Origin: Labilibaculum sp. K2S
GTDB lineage: Bacteria > Bacteroidota > Bacteroidia > Bacteroidales > Marinifilaceae
Direction of reading: 5' to 3'
DNA length: 64,000 bases
Assembly (NCBI RefSeq): GCF_030372765.1
Contig: NZ_JAUCMW010000009.1
Coordinates: 1-64,000 of the forward strand
The position numbers were made by a program, and so were the translations under genes. Of this stretch, positions 34,272 through 43,402 are shown in pieces. The notes beneath the pieces were generated by a model. That model was not told the DNA's origin. It was given only the letters and a program-made list of their open reading frames with translations, and searched no databases. Each line of letters opens with the position of its first letter. Position 1 is the stretch's first letter.

Positions 34272-36374
34272 TCAGAATTAGCTGGACTCGACATAAAATT
34301 TTTAGCAGGCGTTGGTCCCAAAAGGGCTTCCATCCTTAATCAGGAATTATCGATTTACAGTTACGAAGATTTACTGTATCATTTTCCTTACAAATATATT
34401 GACAGAACTAAATTCTACGAAATCAGTGAAATTCACTCTAAACTACCATACATTCAGGTAAAAGGTGAGATAACCAGTATTGAGGTAATTGGAGAAAAAA
34501 AACAACAAAGACTCGTTGCATATTTTACTGATGGAAAAGGTGTAATGGAATTGGTTTGGTTTAAGGGAATTAAATACATTAAAGCAAGCCTTAAACCCAA
34601 GACTGAATACATCGTTTTTGGTAAACCCTCCGAATTCAATCGGAAAATAAATGTAGTTCATCCTGAACTTGAAGAGAGTGAAGCCAAAAATGGGAAATTG
34701 AATGCTTCCCTGCAAGCTTTTTATCTGACTACCGAAAAGATGAAAAGTAGTTTTATCAACTCTAAAGCAATTCACAAACTTCAGGAAAATGCCTTACAAT
34801 CATTAAATGGGAAAATTCCGGAAACACTTCCGGCAAGTTTGACAAGTAAATTAGGATTAATTAATCTTCATGAAGCTCTTACTCAAATTCATTTCCCTAG
34901 CAATACAGAAATACTAAAAAAAGCCACCTACCGCTTAAAATTTGAAGAACTGTTCTACATTCAGCTAAACATTCTTAAAATGAAGATGAAGCGCAGGGTG
35001 CTTTATCGTGGTCATCAGTTCACTAAAATAGGAGAAAACTTTAACCAATTCTTTCAAAACAATCTTCCATTCGAACTTACGGATGCTCAAAAAAGAGTGA
35101 TCAAAGAAATTAGAAAAGATGTTGGTTCGGGAAAACAAATGAACCGCCTTTTACAGGGCGATGTGGGAAGTGGCAAAACAATGGTTGGATTGATGTGCAT
35201 GCTAATTGGACTTGACAATGGTTGTCAGTCCTGTTTGATGGCTCCAACTGAAATTTTAGCTACTCAACACATGGAGTCCATCAGTGAGTTTTTAGAGGGA
35301 CTTGATATTAAAGTGGCTTTGCTTACCGGATCAACCAAGCAGAAAGACCGCAAAATTATTCATGAACAATTACTAAACGGTGAGTTGCAAATTTTGATTG
35401 GAACTCACGCTCTTTTAGAAGACATAGTTCAATTCAACAACTTAGGTCTGGTTATTATTGATGAACAGCATCGGTTTGGTGTTGCTCAGCGGGCACGATT
35501 GTGGAAAAAAAACAACATCCCTCCTCATATTTTGGTGATGACTGCAACACCTATTCCCAGAACTCTTGCCATGACTCTGTATGGTGATTTGGAAGTTTCG
35601 GTTATAGATGAGTTACCGCCAGGGCGAAAACCAATACAAACGGTACACTACTTCGAGAAAAGAAGAAAACAGGTTTACGATTTCATGAAAAAGCAGATTG
35701 ATTTGGGAAGACAAATTTATTTGGTTTATCCGATGATTAAAGAATCTGAAAAAATGGATTTCAAAAATCTGGAAGAAGGATACGAGAGTATTTCTCACTA
35801 CTTCCCTGCTGAAAAATACAGCATAAGTATGGTTCATGGGAAAATGAAACCTGCTGAAAAAGAAGCGGAAATGCAGCGTTTTGCAAAAGGGGAAACTCAA
35901 ATAATGGTAGCAACAACAGTTATAGAAGTTGGTGTAAACATTCCAAATGCATCAGTAATGATTATTGAAAGTACAGAACGGTTTGGTTTATCCCAACTCC
36001 ATCAGTTACGTGGTCGGGTTGGTCGTGGAGCCGAACAATCCTACTGCATACTAATGTCTTCCTACAAAATCTCTAACGAGTCGCGAAAGCGAATTGAAAC
36101 AATGGTTCGTACGAACGATGGCTTCGAAATTGCCGAAGTAGATTTAAAACTTCGTGGTCCCGGAGATATTGAGGGAACTCAGCAAAGCGGAATTTCTTAC
36201 AACTTAAAAATTGCCAATCTTGGTAAAGATGGTCAGTTGCTTCAATATGCAAGAGATGTTGCTCAGGAGATACTTGACGATGATCCCTTGCTCGACAAGG
36301 AAGAAAATTTCACTCTTGCAAAACAGGTGAAACGACTGAGTAAAACCAAAATAAACTGGAGTGTAATCAGCTAA
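34269..36374 (+). CDS. recG: ATP-dependent DNA helicase RecG
   Basis: A 701-residue helicase that reverses stalled forks and processes branched DNA. The N-terminal wedge/OB domain (LKFLAGVGPKRASILNQELSIYSYEDLLYHFPYKYIDRT) is typical. Motor motifs are LLQGDVGSGKTMVGL (Walker A), IIDEQHRFGVAQR (DEQH), ATPIPRTLAMTLYGDLEVSVIDELPPGRKPIQT and HQLRGRVGRG, followed by the RecG C-terminal FEIAEVDLKLRGPGDIEGTQQSG. Length is standard. It has its own terminator. Confidence 0.95.
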   Translation: MSELAGLDIKFLAGVGPKRASILNQELSIYSYEDLLYHFPYKYIDRTKFYEISEIHSKLPYIQVKGEITSIEVIGEKKQQRLVAYFTDGKGVMELVWFKGIKYIKASLKPKTEYIVFGKPSEFNRKINVVHPELEESEAKNGKLNASLQAFYLTTEKMKSSFINSKAIHKLQENALQSLNGKIPETLPASLTSKLGLINLHEALTQIHFPSNTEILKKATYRLKFEELFYIQLNILKMKMKRRVLYRGHQFTKIGENFNQFFQNNLPFELTDAQKRVIKEIRKDVGSGKQMNRLLQGDVGSGKTMVGLMCMLIGLDNGCQSCLMAPTEILATQHMESISEFLEGLDIKVALLTGSTKQKDRKIIHEQLLNGELQILIGTHALLEDIVQFNNLGLVIIDEQHRFGVAQRARLWKKNNIPPHILVMTATPIPRTLAMTLYGDLEVSVIDELPPGRKPIQTVHYFEKRRKQVYDFMKKQIDLGRQIYLVYPMIKESEKMDFKNLEEGYESISHYFPAEKYSISMVHGKMKPAEKEAEMQRFAKGETQIMVATTVIEVGVNIPNASVMIIESTERFGLSQLHQLRGRVGRGAEQSYCILMSSYKISNESRKRIETMVRTNDGFEIAEVDLKLRGPGDIEGTQQSGISYNLKIANLGKDGQLLQYARDVAQEILDDDPLLDKEENFTLAKQVKRLSKTKINWSVIS

Positions 36375-36396
36375 AAAAATAAATACATCGAGATAT

Positions 36397-36433
36397 AAAA
36401 CAGCGAAACCCTTTTGGAATTTCGCTGTTTTTT
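36397..36433 (+). terminator. Intrinsic terminator of recG
   Basis: Stem aaaacagcgaaa / tttcgctgtttt (about 36397-36408 and 36420-36431), 23 bases after the recG stop, with a T-run. Confidence 0.82.
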
Positions 36434-36520
36434 AATGTGAGAATATTGCATGCTTTATTACTTGATACAAGTAATAAGTTGTTTAATTAAAAAAACAATG
36501 ATTTTCGATCAAAGGCTAAA

Positions 36521-36955
36521 CTACAATCCCATTTTAATTTTTTCTATTAACTCAATATATTCCGACTCGGTAAGAGTTGATTTTTGTGGATTCATTTCAA
36601 AAACACCACCAAATCCATATCCATCTTTGTGTTTTGGAACAATATGCATGTGCAAATGCGATAAAGTATCGGCATAAGCACCGTAATTAATTTTTGCAGG
36701 TTGAAACGCAGTATCTATAGCCTTTGCAACTTTAGCCACATCATTCATAAATGCATTGCGTTGTTCGTCACTCAACTCATGAAATTCTACACCATGATCC
36801 TTGTACACAACATTACAGCGCCCTAAATACGATTGTTCTTTAAACAGAAATAATTGCGACACTTCCAAATCACAAATCTTAATCATTAAATTGTGCAACA
36901 ATTCATTGTCTTGGCAATACAAACATTCTGAAACAGGAGTTGGCATAATAAGCAT
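36521..36955 (-). CDS. HIT-family hydrolase
   Basis: A 144-residue HIT protein with the catalytic triad motif HLHMHIVPKH and upstream NYGAYADTLSHLH. N-terminal CLYC could be part of a zinc site, as in some HIT proteins. These enzymes hydrolyse or transfer nucleotide phosphate groups (AMP-lysine, Ap4A and similar); the substrate is unassigned. A second possible start is Met4 (36946). Single gene, convergent with recG. Confidence 0.88.
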   Translation of the reverse strand: MLIMPTPVSECLYCQDNELLHNLMIKICDLEVSQLFLFKEQSYLGRCNVVYKDHGVEFHELSDEQRNAFMNDVAKVAKAIDTAFQPAKINYGAYADTLSHLHMHIVPKHKDGYGFGGVFEMNPQKSTLTESEYIELIEKIKMGL

Positions 36956-37616
36956 ATTTTATATAAATAATTGGTTTTTATGTATTTGATATTTATGCTA
37001 TTTGTAAGGCAACAAATATATAAAAAGCACAAGATTGACTGGTATTGAAATACTATTGTTTTTGACGTTTTTTTTAATTCTTGCCCTTAAATAACTAAAA
37101 AAAAATTCTTTAAAATTCTCAATTCTATTATCACAAATATGCCAATTTTAACAATATAGATTGCTTAACAGGCGAACTATGAAACAAAATACTAATCACA
37201 CACACTATCAAAGAATTACCGCATCAATTTAAATTTAGTCAAATTGGCATTAATAAATTCCTTGACTAAAATCCTGCAACCTTTATTTTATTCATAATGA
37301 ATCTAAATTAACTCGATTGCAAAACAGACTTAAATTACTGATTTTTTTCAGGAATAGCCCAAACTAACTGTATTCAATAGAGATACAAAAAAAATTGCAA
37401 TCTCTACTTTACAAAAGTAGGGAACTGCCTCTATTTAAACACACTATAAATTGACTTTTGCCAGAATCGAATGTAACTGAAAGTGTTATTTTTGTTGCGT
37501 TGTGTTAAACAGCACCCATTCACTACCAAATTGACTAGATGAATGTTACATGAATGAAACTCATTTGCTTTCGCAGGAGTTTTCACTTAGAAACGACAAT
37601 TAATAGGGAAAAGTAC
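36956..37616. other. Long AT-rich intergenic region before the Rnf operon
   Basis: No coding potential is seen. It contains a perfect 9-bp inverted repeat tttagtcaa / ttgactaaa (37234-37242 and 37262-37270), a 7-bp hairpin ctacttt / aaagtag (37404-37410 and 37414-37420), and a TATTTTTG -7 box at 37487-37494. These may be operator or leader elements of the Rnf operon. A small RNA cannot be excluded. Confidence 0.5.
37487..37494 (+). promoter_or_regulatory. Candidate -7 box of the Rnf operon
   Basis: TATTTTTG is a full match to TAnnTTTG. A TTTG at 37457-37460 is 26 bases upstream, longer than the usual spacing, so the -33 element is uncertain. Transcripts would carry a ~115-base 5' leader before the RseC-like gene. 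Confidence 0.45.
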
Positions 37617-38045
37617 ATGCAGGATCACAAAAAAATTGATCACGAAGGGACTATCCTTGAAATAGAGGATGGTAAGATTACCGTAGGCATTGTTAATATT
37701 TCTGCTTGTGCAAGTTGTCATGCAAAAGGTGCTTGCACCATGTCTGACATGAAAGACAAATCAATTGATGTTATTGATTACAGTAACAAATTTAAAGTTG
37801 GAGAAAAGGTTATCCTAAGCTATCGGGAATCTTTAGGATGGTTGGCAATGTTCCTTGCCTATGTGTTGCCGTTTGTATTGGTGATACTTGTCCTAATCAT
37901 TGCCACAGCAATTACCAATAATGAATTAATAAGCGGGATTTCGGCATTAGCCATATTACTTCCCTACTATATAATACTGTCCTTTTATAAAGGTCATTTT
38001 AAGAAAACTTTTTCATTTACAATCGAGAAAATCGTAAACATTTAA
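37617..38045 (+). CDS. RseC-family (SoxR-reducing system) protein
   Basis: A 142-residue membrane protein started at MQDHKKIDHEG (ATG 37617); 21 more residues to 37554 are possible but not conserved-looking. It has the four-Cys N-terminal motif of RseC/RnfH-linked proteins (CASCHAKGACTMSD), which may bind a metal cluster, then two membrane helices (WLAMFLAYVLPFVLVILVLIIATAI and LISGISALAILLPYYIILSFY). RseC-like genes precede rnf in Bacteroidota, as here. It likely assists assembly or redox control of Rnf; the exact role is unproven. Confidence 0.85.
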   Translation: MQDHKKIDHEGTILEIEDGKITVGIVNISACASCHAKGACTMSDMKDKSIDVIDYSNKFKVGEKVILSYRESLGWLAMFLAYVLPFVLVILVLIIATAITNNELISGISALAILLPYYIILSFYKGHFKKTFSFTIEKIVNI

Positions 38046-38048
38046 ACT

Positions 38049-38999
38049 ATGAGCATTATAGTAATCACTATTCTGGCTTTGTGTGCTATTGGAGTAACGG
38101 CAGCAATTATACTGTTTTTTGTAGCGCAAAAATTCAAAGTGTATGAAGATCCTCGCATCGACGAGGTAGAAGAAGCATTACCAGCCGCAAATTGTGGTGG
38201 TTGTGGTTATCCCGGATGTAGAGGTTTTGCCGAAGCATTGGTAAAAGCAGATGACATTTCAAAAATGAACTGCCCTGTAGGCGGAGTTTCTGTTATGTCG
38301 CAAGTTGGATCCATTCTTGGTCATGAAATTAGCGCTTCGGAACCTACTGTTGCAGTAGTGCGTTGTAACGGAACCTGTGAAAACCGACCTAAAACCAATC
38401 AGTACGATGGCGCACCATCTTGTACAATTGCGGCCTCTCTTTACAGCGGTGAAACTGGTTGTCAGTTTGGTTGTTTAGGACTAGGCGAGTGTGTTGATGC
38501 ATGTAATTTCGATGCAATGTATATGGACAAGGAAACTGGTCTTCCAGTAATTATTGAAGACAAATGTGTTTCTTGTGGTGCATGTGTAAAAGCTTGCCCT
38601 AACAACATTATCGAGCTTCGTAAAAAAGGACCAAAAAGTCGAAGAGTCTTTGTGTCTTGTGTGAATAAAGACAAAGGTGCGATTGCTAAAAAAGCTTGTG
38701 ACGTTGCCTGTATTGGTTGTGGTAAGTGTGTTAAAGAGTGCCCTTTCGATGCGATTACTTTGGAAAACAACCTTGCATACATTGATTACAACAAATGTAA
38801 ACTTTGTAGAAAATGCGTAGTAGTTTGCCCAACAAATGCAATTCACGAGTTGAATTTTCCACCTCGAAAAGAAACCCCTGCCGGCAAGTCAACTGCAACA
38901 AGTGTAAAACCTGTTGTTGCACCAAAAGCTGAGGTAAAGGCAGAAGAGGCTCCAAAGACTGAGCCAACAGCAAATGACGAAACAACTGAGAACAAATAA
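38049..38999 (+). CDS. rnfB: Rnf complex subunit B (ferredoxin-type)
   Basis: A 316-residue subunit that accepts electrons from ferredoxin. An N-terminal membrane helix (about 4-27) is followed by the [4Fe-4S] cluster motif NCGGCGYPGCRGFAEAL (49-65). Several 4Fe-4S ferredoxin motifs follow: CVSCGACVKACPNNII, CIGCGKCVKECPFDAI and CKLCRKCVVVCPTNAI. The C-terminal tail is alanine/proline/lysine-rich and low in complexity. It follows the RseC-like gene by 3 bases. Confidence 0.95.
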   Translation: MSIIVITILALCAIGVTAAIILFFVAQKFKVYEDPRIDEVEEALPAANCGGCGYPGCRGFAEALVKADDISKMNCPVGGVSVMSQVGSILGHEISASEPTVAVVRCNGTCENRPKTNQYDGAPSCTIAASLYSGETGCQFGCLGLGECVDACNFDAMYMDKETGLPVIIEDKCVSCGACVKACPNNIIELRKKGPKSRRVFVSCVNKDKGAIAKKACDVACIGCGKCVKECPFDAITLENNLAYIDYNKCKLCRKCVVVCPTNAIHELNFPPRKETPAGKSTATSVKPVVAPKAEVKAEEAPKTEPTANDETTENK

Positions 39000-39014
39000 A
39001 TAGGAGGATCATCA

Positions 39015-40343
39015 GTGTTAAAAACATTCTCATTAGGAGGTATTCATCCTGCCGAAAACAAATTATCGGCAAGCAGCGCAATCCAGGTATTGCCAATACC
39101 AGAAACAGTAAGTATTCCAATTTCTCAACATATTGGTGCTCCGGCTACTCCGATCGTTAAAAAAAACGATGAAGTTAAAGTTGGGCAATTGATTGCAAAA
39201 TCATCAGGATTTGTATCCGCAAATATTCACTCTTCGGTTTCAGGAACCGTTTTTAAAGTGGATGAAATAATGGATGCAAGTGGTTTCCGTAAAACATCTA
39301 TCATCATTAAAGTTGACGGTGACAAATGGATGGAAACAATTGATCGAAGCGAAGATTTGGTAAAAGAAATCAGCGCAAGCAAAGAAGAAATTATAAAGAA
39401 GATAGCCGAAGCTGGAATTGTTGGTTTGGGTGGAGCAACCTTCCCTGCTCATGTAAAATTGTCGGTTCCTCCGGGAAAAACTGCCGAAGTTTTGATCATT
39501 AATGCAGTTGAGTGCGAACCTTACCTGACTTCTGACCATAGGGTTATGCTCGAAAAAGGCGATGAAGTATTGGTTGGAACTCAAATTTTAATGAAAGCTT
39601 TAGGTGTTGACAGAGCCATTGTTGGAATTGAAAACAATAAACCTGATGCAATAGCACATTTAACAAAACTTGCAGTAAACTACCAAGGAATAGAAATTTG
39701 CCCGCTAAAAACTCAATACCCTCAGGGTGGTGAAAAGCAATTAATTTCAGCAATTATTAAACGTGAAATTCCGTCGGGAGCACTACCTATTGAAGTTGGT
39801 GCCGTGGTACAAAACGTAGGATCGGCGCTTGCTGTTTACGAAGCTATTCAAAAAAACAAACCCCTTTTCGAGCGTGTAGCAACCATAACTGGTAAATCGT
39901 TAAAAAATCCTTCAAACTGGAGATTCAGAATTGGAACTCCTGTAAAAGATTTGATTGATGCAGCAGGTGGTTTACCTGAAGATACAGGCAAAATTATTGG
40001 CGGTGGTCCAATGATGGGAAAAGCTTTAACGACTGTTGATGTTCCCTTAACCAAAGGTAGCTCTGGATTATTGCTATTACCTCGCGAAGAAGCTGCACGT
40101 AAAGAATCTAAACCATGTATCCGTTGCGGAAAATGTGTTTCGGTTTGTCCAATGGGACTTGAACCATTCTTACTAATGGTTTTGGCTGACAAAAAAGAAT
40201 ACGACCGTTTGGAAAGTGATGCCGTTATGGACTGTATTGAGTGTGGATCTTGTAGTTTTACATGTCCGGCAAACCGTCCTTTATTGGATTACATCCGATT
40301 AGGAAAAGGAAAAGTTGGTCAGATTATGAGATCTAGAAAGTAA
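39015..40343 (+). CDS. rnfC: Rnf complex subunit C (NADH-binding)
   Basis: A 442-residue peripheral subunit that binds NADH and FMN. The N-terminus (HPAENKLSASSAIQVLP) matches the RnfC N-terminal domain. The GLGGATFPAHVK motif (about 137) is the Complex I 51-kDa-like nucleotide region. The C-terminus has two [4Fe-4S] sites, CIRCGKCVSVCPMGLEP and CIECGSCSFTCPANRP. The start codon is GTG, preceded by a strong Shine-Dalgarno-like taggagg at 39001-39007, which is unusual in this phylum. Confidence 0.95.
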   Translation: MLKTFSLGGIHPAENKLSASSAIQVLPIPETVSIPISQHIGAPATPIVKKNDEVKVGQLIAKSSGFVSANIHSSVSGTVFKVDEIMDASGFRKTSIIIKVDGDKWMETIDRSEDLVKEISASKEEIIKKIAEAGIVGLGGATFPAHVKLSVPPGKTAEVLIINAVECEPYLTSDHRVMLEKGDEVLVGTQILMKALGVDRAIVGIENNKPDAIAHLTKLAVNYQGIEICPLKTQYPQGGEKQLISAIIKREIPSGALPIEVGAVVQNVGSALAVYEAIQKNKPLFERVATITGKSLKNPSNWRFRIGTPVKDLIDAAGGLPEDTGKIIGGGPMMGKALTTVDVPLTKGSSGLLLLPREEAARKESKPCIRCGKCVSVCPMGLEPFLLMVLADKKEYDRLESDAVMDCIECGSCSFTCPANRPLLDYIRLGKGKVGQIMRSRK

Positions 40344-40420
40344 GTACTTAGAGTGTACACAACAAATTATAAGTACTTCAAATTTCAATAAACCAGTAAA
40401 TTAATTAATAAATTTAACAT

Positions 40421-41416
40421 ATGAACACCAAAGTACTAGTCGCCCCATCTCCACACGTTCATAGTGGAGATTCCATACAAAAGAACATGTATGGAGTGGT
40501 ATTTGCGATGCTTCCGGCGCTTGTTTTTTCATTCGTTTACTTTGGCATGGGTGCAATCATCGTAACCCTAACCGCCGTAGCATCCTGTTATCTTTTCGAA
40601 TTTCTAATCTCGAAATACCTGCTTAAAAAAGTTCCTACCATAACTGATGGTTCTGCATTAATCACAGGTATTCTTTTGGCCTTTAACGTTCCAGCAAACC
40701 TTCCAATATGGATCATTCTGATTGGAGCCTTGGTTGCCATTGGTATTGGCAAAATGACCTTTGGCGGATTAGGAAACAATGTTTTCAACCCGGCTTTAGT
40801 TGGTCGTGTATTTCTGTTAATCTCGTTTCCGGTACAAATGACCAGCTGGCCAAAACCTTTAGGTTTTGACACCGCTTATTTTGATGCGCAAACAGGTGCA
40901 ACCCCTTTAGCACTTATCAAAGAAGGATTAAAGAAAGGTGAACCATTATCGCAGCTAATGCATGATGTACCAAGCAATATGGATTTGCTTATGGGGAATA
41001 TGGGTGGATCTATGGGAGAAGTTGCAGGTATTGCTTTACTTCTTGGTTTGGCTTACATGCTATTCAAAAAAATCATTAGCTGGCATATCCCAGTAGCTGT
41101 ACTTGGAACTGTTGCTGTGTTTTCGGGGATTCTTCACATGTCTAATCCAGAAGCATATGCAGGTCCTTTATTCCATCTTCTTACAGGAGGATTGCTACTT
41201 GGTGCTATTTTTATGGCTACCGATTACGTTACCTCTCCCATGTCGAATAAAGGAATGATAATTTACGGTATTGGTATTGGTTTACTTACTGTTATAATTC
41301 GCGTATTCGGAGCTTATCCGGAAGGTGTATCTTTTGCAATTCTTATTATGAATGCATTTGTGCCACTGATTAATGTGTATGTTAAACCAAAGCGTTTCGG
41401 CGAAAAAAGGAAATAA
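40421..41416 (+). CDS. rnfD: Rnf complex subunit D
   Basis: A 331-residue multi-pass inner-membrane subunit with about ten helices. The covalent FMN site is the TGATPLA motif (Thr161 by position, replacing the usual SGAT). Neighbouring GKMTFGGLGNNVFNPALVGRVF is the conserved RnfD/NqrB region, and FMATDYVTSPMS is also present. It is part of the Na+- or H+-translocating ferredoxin:NAD+ oxidoreductase. It follows rnfC by 77 bases. Confidence 0.94.
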   Translation: MNTKVLVAPSPHVHSGDSIQKNMYGVVFAMLPALVFSFVYFGMGAIIVTLTAVASCYLFEFLISKYLLKKVPTITDGSALITGILLAFNVPANLPIWIILIGALVAIGIGKMTFGGLGNNVFNPALVGRVFLLISFPVQMTSWPKPLGFDTAYFDAQTGATPLALIKEGLKKGEPLSQLMHDVPSNMDLLMGNMGGSMGEVAGIALLLGLAYMLFKKIISWHIPVAVLGTVAVFSGILHMSNPEAYAGPLFHLLTGGLLLGAIFMATDYVTSPMSNKGMIIYGIGIGLLTVIIRVFGAYPEGVSFAILIMNAFVPLINVYVKPKRFGEKRK

Positions 41417-41418
41417 TC

Positions 41419-42039
41419 ATGGCTGAGAAAAAAGAATCGACATTTATAAATATGGTTTTGGTGTTGTTTGTAATAACACTGATAGCCTCTGCTGCATTAG
41501 GAGCAGTATACGAAATCACCAAAGAACCTATTGCTGCCGCAAAACTGGCAAAAAAACTCAATGCCATTAAAGAAGTTGTTCCTGACTTTAATAACAATCC
41601 CAGCGATGAGATGTACAAAGTTGGATTGAACGAAAAAGATACTCTGGAATTTTATCCAGCTAAAAAAGACGGAATATTAGTTGGTACGGCAGTTAAAACT
41701 CTAACTACTAAAGGATTTGGCGGTAACGTTTGGATTATGGTTGGTTTTAAACCTGATGGAACTATTCACAATTATTCTGTATTGGAACACACGGAAACGC
41801 CAGGCTTAGGAACAAAAATGGTAAGTTGGTTTAAACCAACAGAACCATCACGTGAAAAATCCAGTGTTGTCAATAAAAACCCTGGCTCTATAAATTTCAC
41901 GGTAAGCAAAGATGGTGGAGATATTGATGCAATTACTGCAGCAACCATTAGTTCAAGAGCATTTCTGGATGCCATTAAAACTGGTTATGACGAGTACATG
42001 AAAAAAAACAACAATAAGGAGGAGGTAAGCAATGAGTAA
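41419..42039 (+). CDS. rnfG: Rnf complex subunit G
   Basis: A 206-residue subunit with one N-terminal membrane helix (MVLVLFVITLIASAALGAVYEIT) and a periplasmic FMN-binding domain. The covalent FMN motif is DAITAATISSRAF with the acceptor Thr at about position 176 (usual form S-G-A-T-x-S/T). GFGGNVWIMVGF and ETPGLGTKM are also characteristic. It starts 2 bases after rnfD and overlaps rnfE by 8 bases, where aaggaggagg (42017-42026) provides a Shine-Dalgarno-like site. Confidence 0.94.
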   Translation: MAEKKESTFINMVLVLFVITLIASAALGAVYEITKEPIAAAKLAKKLNAIKEVVPDFNNNPSDEMYKVGLNEKDTLEFYPAKKDGILVGTAVKTLTTKGFGGNVWIMVGFKPDGTIHNYSVLEHTETPGLGTKMVSWFKPTEPSREKSSVVNKNPGSINFTVSKDGGDIDAITAATISSRAFLDAIKTGYDEYMKKNNNKEEVSNE

Positions 42040-42616
42040 CATTCAAAATTTCACCAAAGGACTTATTAAAGAAAATCCCATTTTTGTATTACTACTTGGA
42101 ATGTGCCCTACTTTGGGGGTTACTTCCTCGGCAATTAATGGACTGGGAATGGGTCTGGCAACATCATTCGTTTTAATCATGTCAAACATGGTGATTTCAA
42201 TGGTAAGTTCTCAGATTCCTGAAAAAGTAAAAATACCTTCCTTCATTGTAATCATAGCAGCATTTGTTACGATCATTAGTTTTTTAATGGAGGCATACAC
42301 TCCTGCCTTACATGCACAATTGGGCGTATTTATTCCCCTTATCGTTGTAAACTGTATTGTATTAGGACGTGCAGAAGCATTTGCTTCTAAAAATAAAATA
42401 TTGCCTTCAATATTGGACGGAGCAGGAATGGGCTTAGGTTTTTCAATGGCCTTAACACTTTTGGGATCTGTTCGTGAACTATTAGGAAGTGGAAAAGTTT
42501 TTGGTATTTCTATATTTAGTGATAATTATGGTATGCTGATTTTTGTATTAGCTCCTGGTGCTTTCATCGCATTAGGATACCTTATTGCTATTATTAACCG
42601 CATTAAAAAAGCCTAA
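42032..42616 (+). CDS. rnfE: Rnf complex subunit E
   Basis: A 194-residue multi-pass membrane subunit homologous to NqrD, with six predicted helices. Conserved residues include FVLLLGMCPTLGVTSSAINGLGMG near the N-terminus and PLIVVNCIVLGRAEAFA, which carry the Cys residues thought to hold an iron centre between RnfA and RnfE. Standard length. It overlaps rnfG by 8 bases. Confidence 0.94.
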   Translation: MSNIQNFTKGLIKENPIFVLLLGMCPTLGVTSSAINGLGMGLATSFVLIMSNMVISMVSSQIPEKVKIPSFIVIIAAFVTIISFLMEAYTPALHAQLGVFIPLIVVNCIVLGRAEAFASKNKILPSILDGAGMGLGFSMALTLLGSVRELLGSGKVFGISIFSDNYGMLIFVLAPGAFIALGYLIAIINRIKKA

Positions 42617-42628
42617 AGAGAAATTATC

Positions 42629-43201
42629 ATGAATTATATTATAATTATTATATCTGCCATATTCGTAAACAACGTTGTTTTGGCTCAATTCCTTGGAATT
42701 TGTCCTTTCCTTGGAGTATCGAAGAAAGTATCAACAGCAGTAGGTATGTCAAGTGCTGTTACTTTTGTAATGATTTTGGCTACTATTGTAACTTATCTAC
42801 TTCAAAAATTGGTATTGGATCCATTTGGTATTGGTTTTATGCAAACCATCACTTTTATCCTGATCATTGCAGCTTTGGTACAGTTGGTTGAGATCATTCT
42901 CAAAAAAGTTAGTCCTGCATTGTATCAGGCATTAGGAGTATTCCTTCCTTTAATTACAACTAATTGTGCAATTCTGGGTGTTGCTATTCTAACAATTCAA
43001 AAAGACTATGATCTGTTAGAAGCAGTTGTTTTCTCAGGATCTACAGCTATTGGTTTCGGTCTTGCTTTAGTGATTTTCGCAGGTCTTCGTGAGCATCTCG
43101 ACCTTGTTGATTTACCAAAGGGAATAAAAGGCACTCCGGCAGCATTAATTGTAGCAGGATTACTGGCGATGGCTTTTATGGGATTTTCCGGTATTGTGTA
43201 G
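42629..43201 (+). CDS. rnfA: Rnf complex subunit A
   Basis: A 190-residue multi-pass membrane subunit homologous to NqrE. It has [23 protein letters not shown] near the N-terminus and [21 protein letters not shown], with the conserved Cys residues paired with those of RnfE. It is the last gene in the B-C-D-G-E-A order seen in Bacteroidota, 12 bases after rnfE, and is followed by a strong terminator. Confidence 0.94.
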   Translation: MNYIIIIISAIFVNNVVLAQFLGICPFLGVSKKVSTAVGMSSAVTFVMILATIVTYLLQKLVLDPFGIGFMQTITFILIIAALVQLVEIILKKVSPALYQALGVFLPLITTNCAILGVAILTIQKDYDLLEAVVFSGSTAIGFGLALVIFAGLREHLDLVDLPKGIKGTPAALIVAGLLAMAFMGFSGIV

Positions 43202-43225
43202 TCAAACAATACATCATTATACTTT

Positions 43226-43253
43226 AAAGGCAGCTCAAATGAGCTGCCTTTTT
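43226..43253 (+). terminator. Intrinsic terminator of the Rnf operon
   Basis: Perfect 11-bp stem aaaggcagctc / gagctgccttt (43226-43236 and 43241-43251) with loop aaat and a T-run, 25 bases after rnfA. Confidence 0.9.
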
Positions 43254-43402
43254 ATTGCATATTATCGCCTCTACATGGGTCAATATCCACCTTTAATCAA
43301 ATTTATTGTGTAAATCCGTAATAATAATTAACTTGGTGTCAAATGCGATCAATTTGGATCAAAACTACCACTATGTTACACTCTTAAACCCGTTGAGATT
43401 TC

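Noticed and set aside
37554..37616. Extended start of the RseC-like gene
   Set aside because: The extra residues do not resemble the family, which begins close to the Cys motif; start 37617 is preferred.
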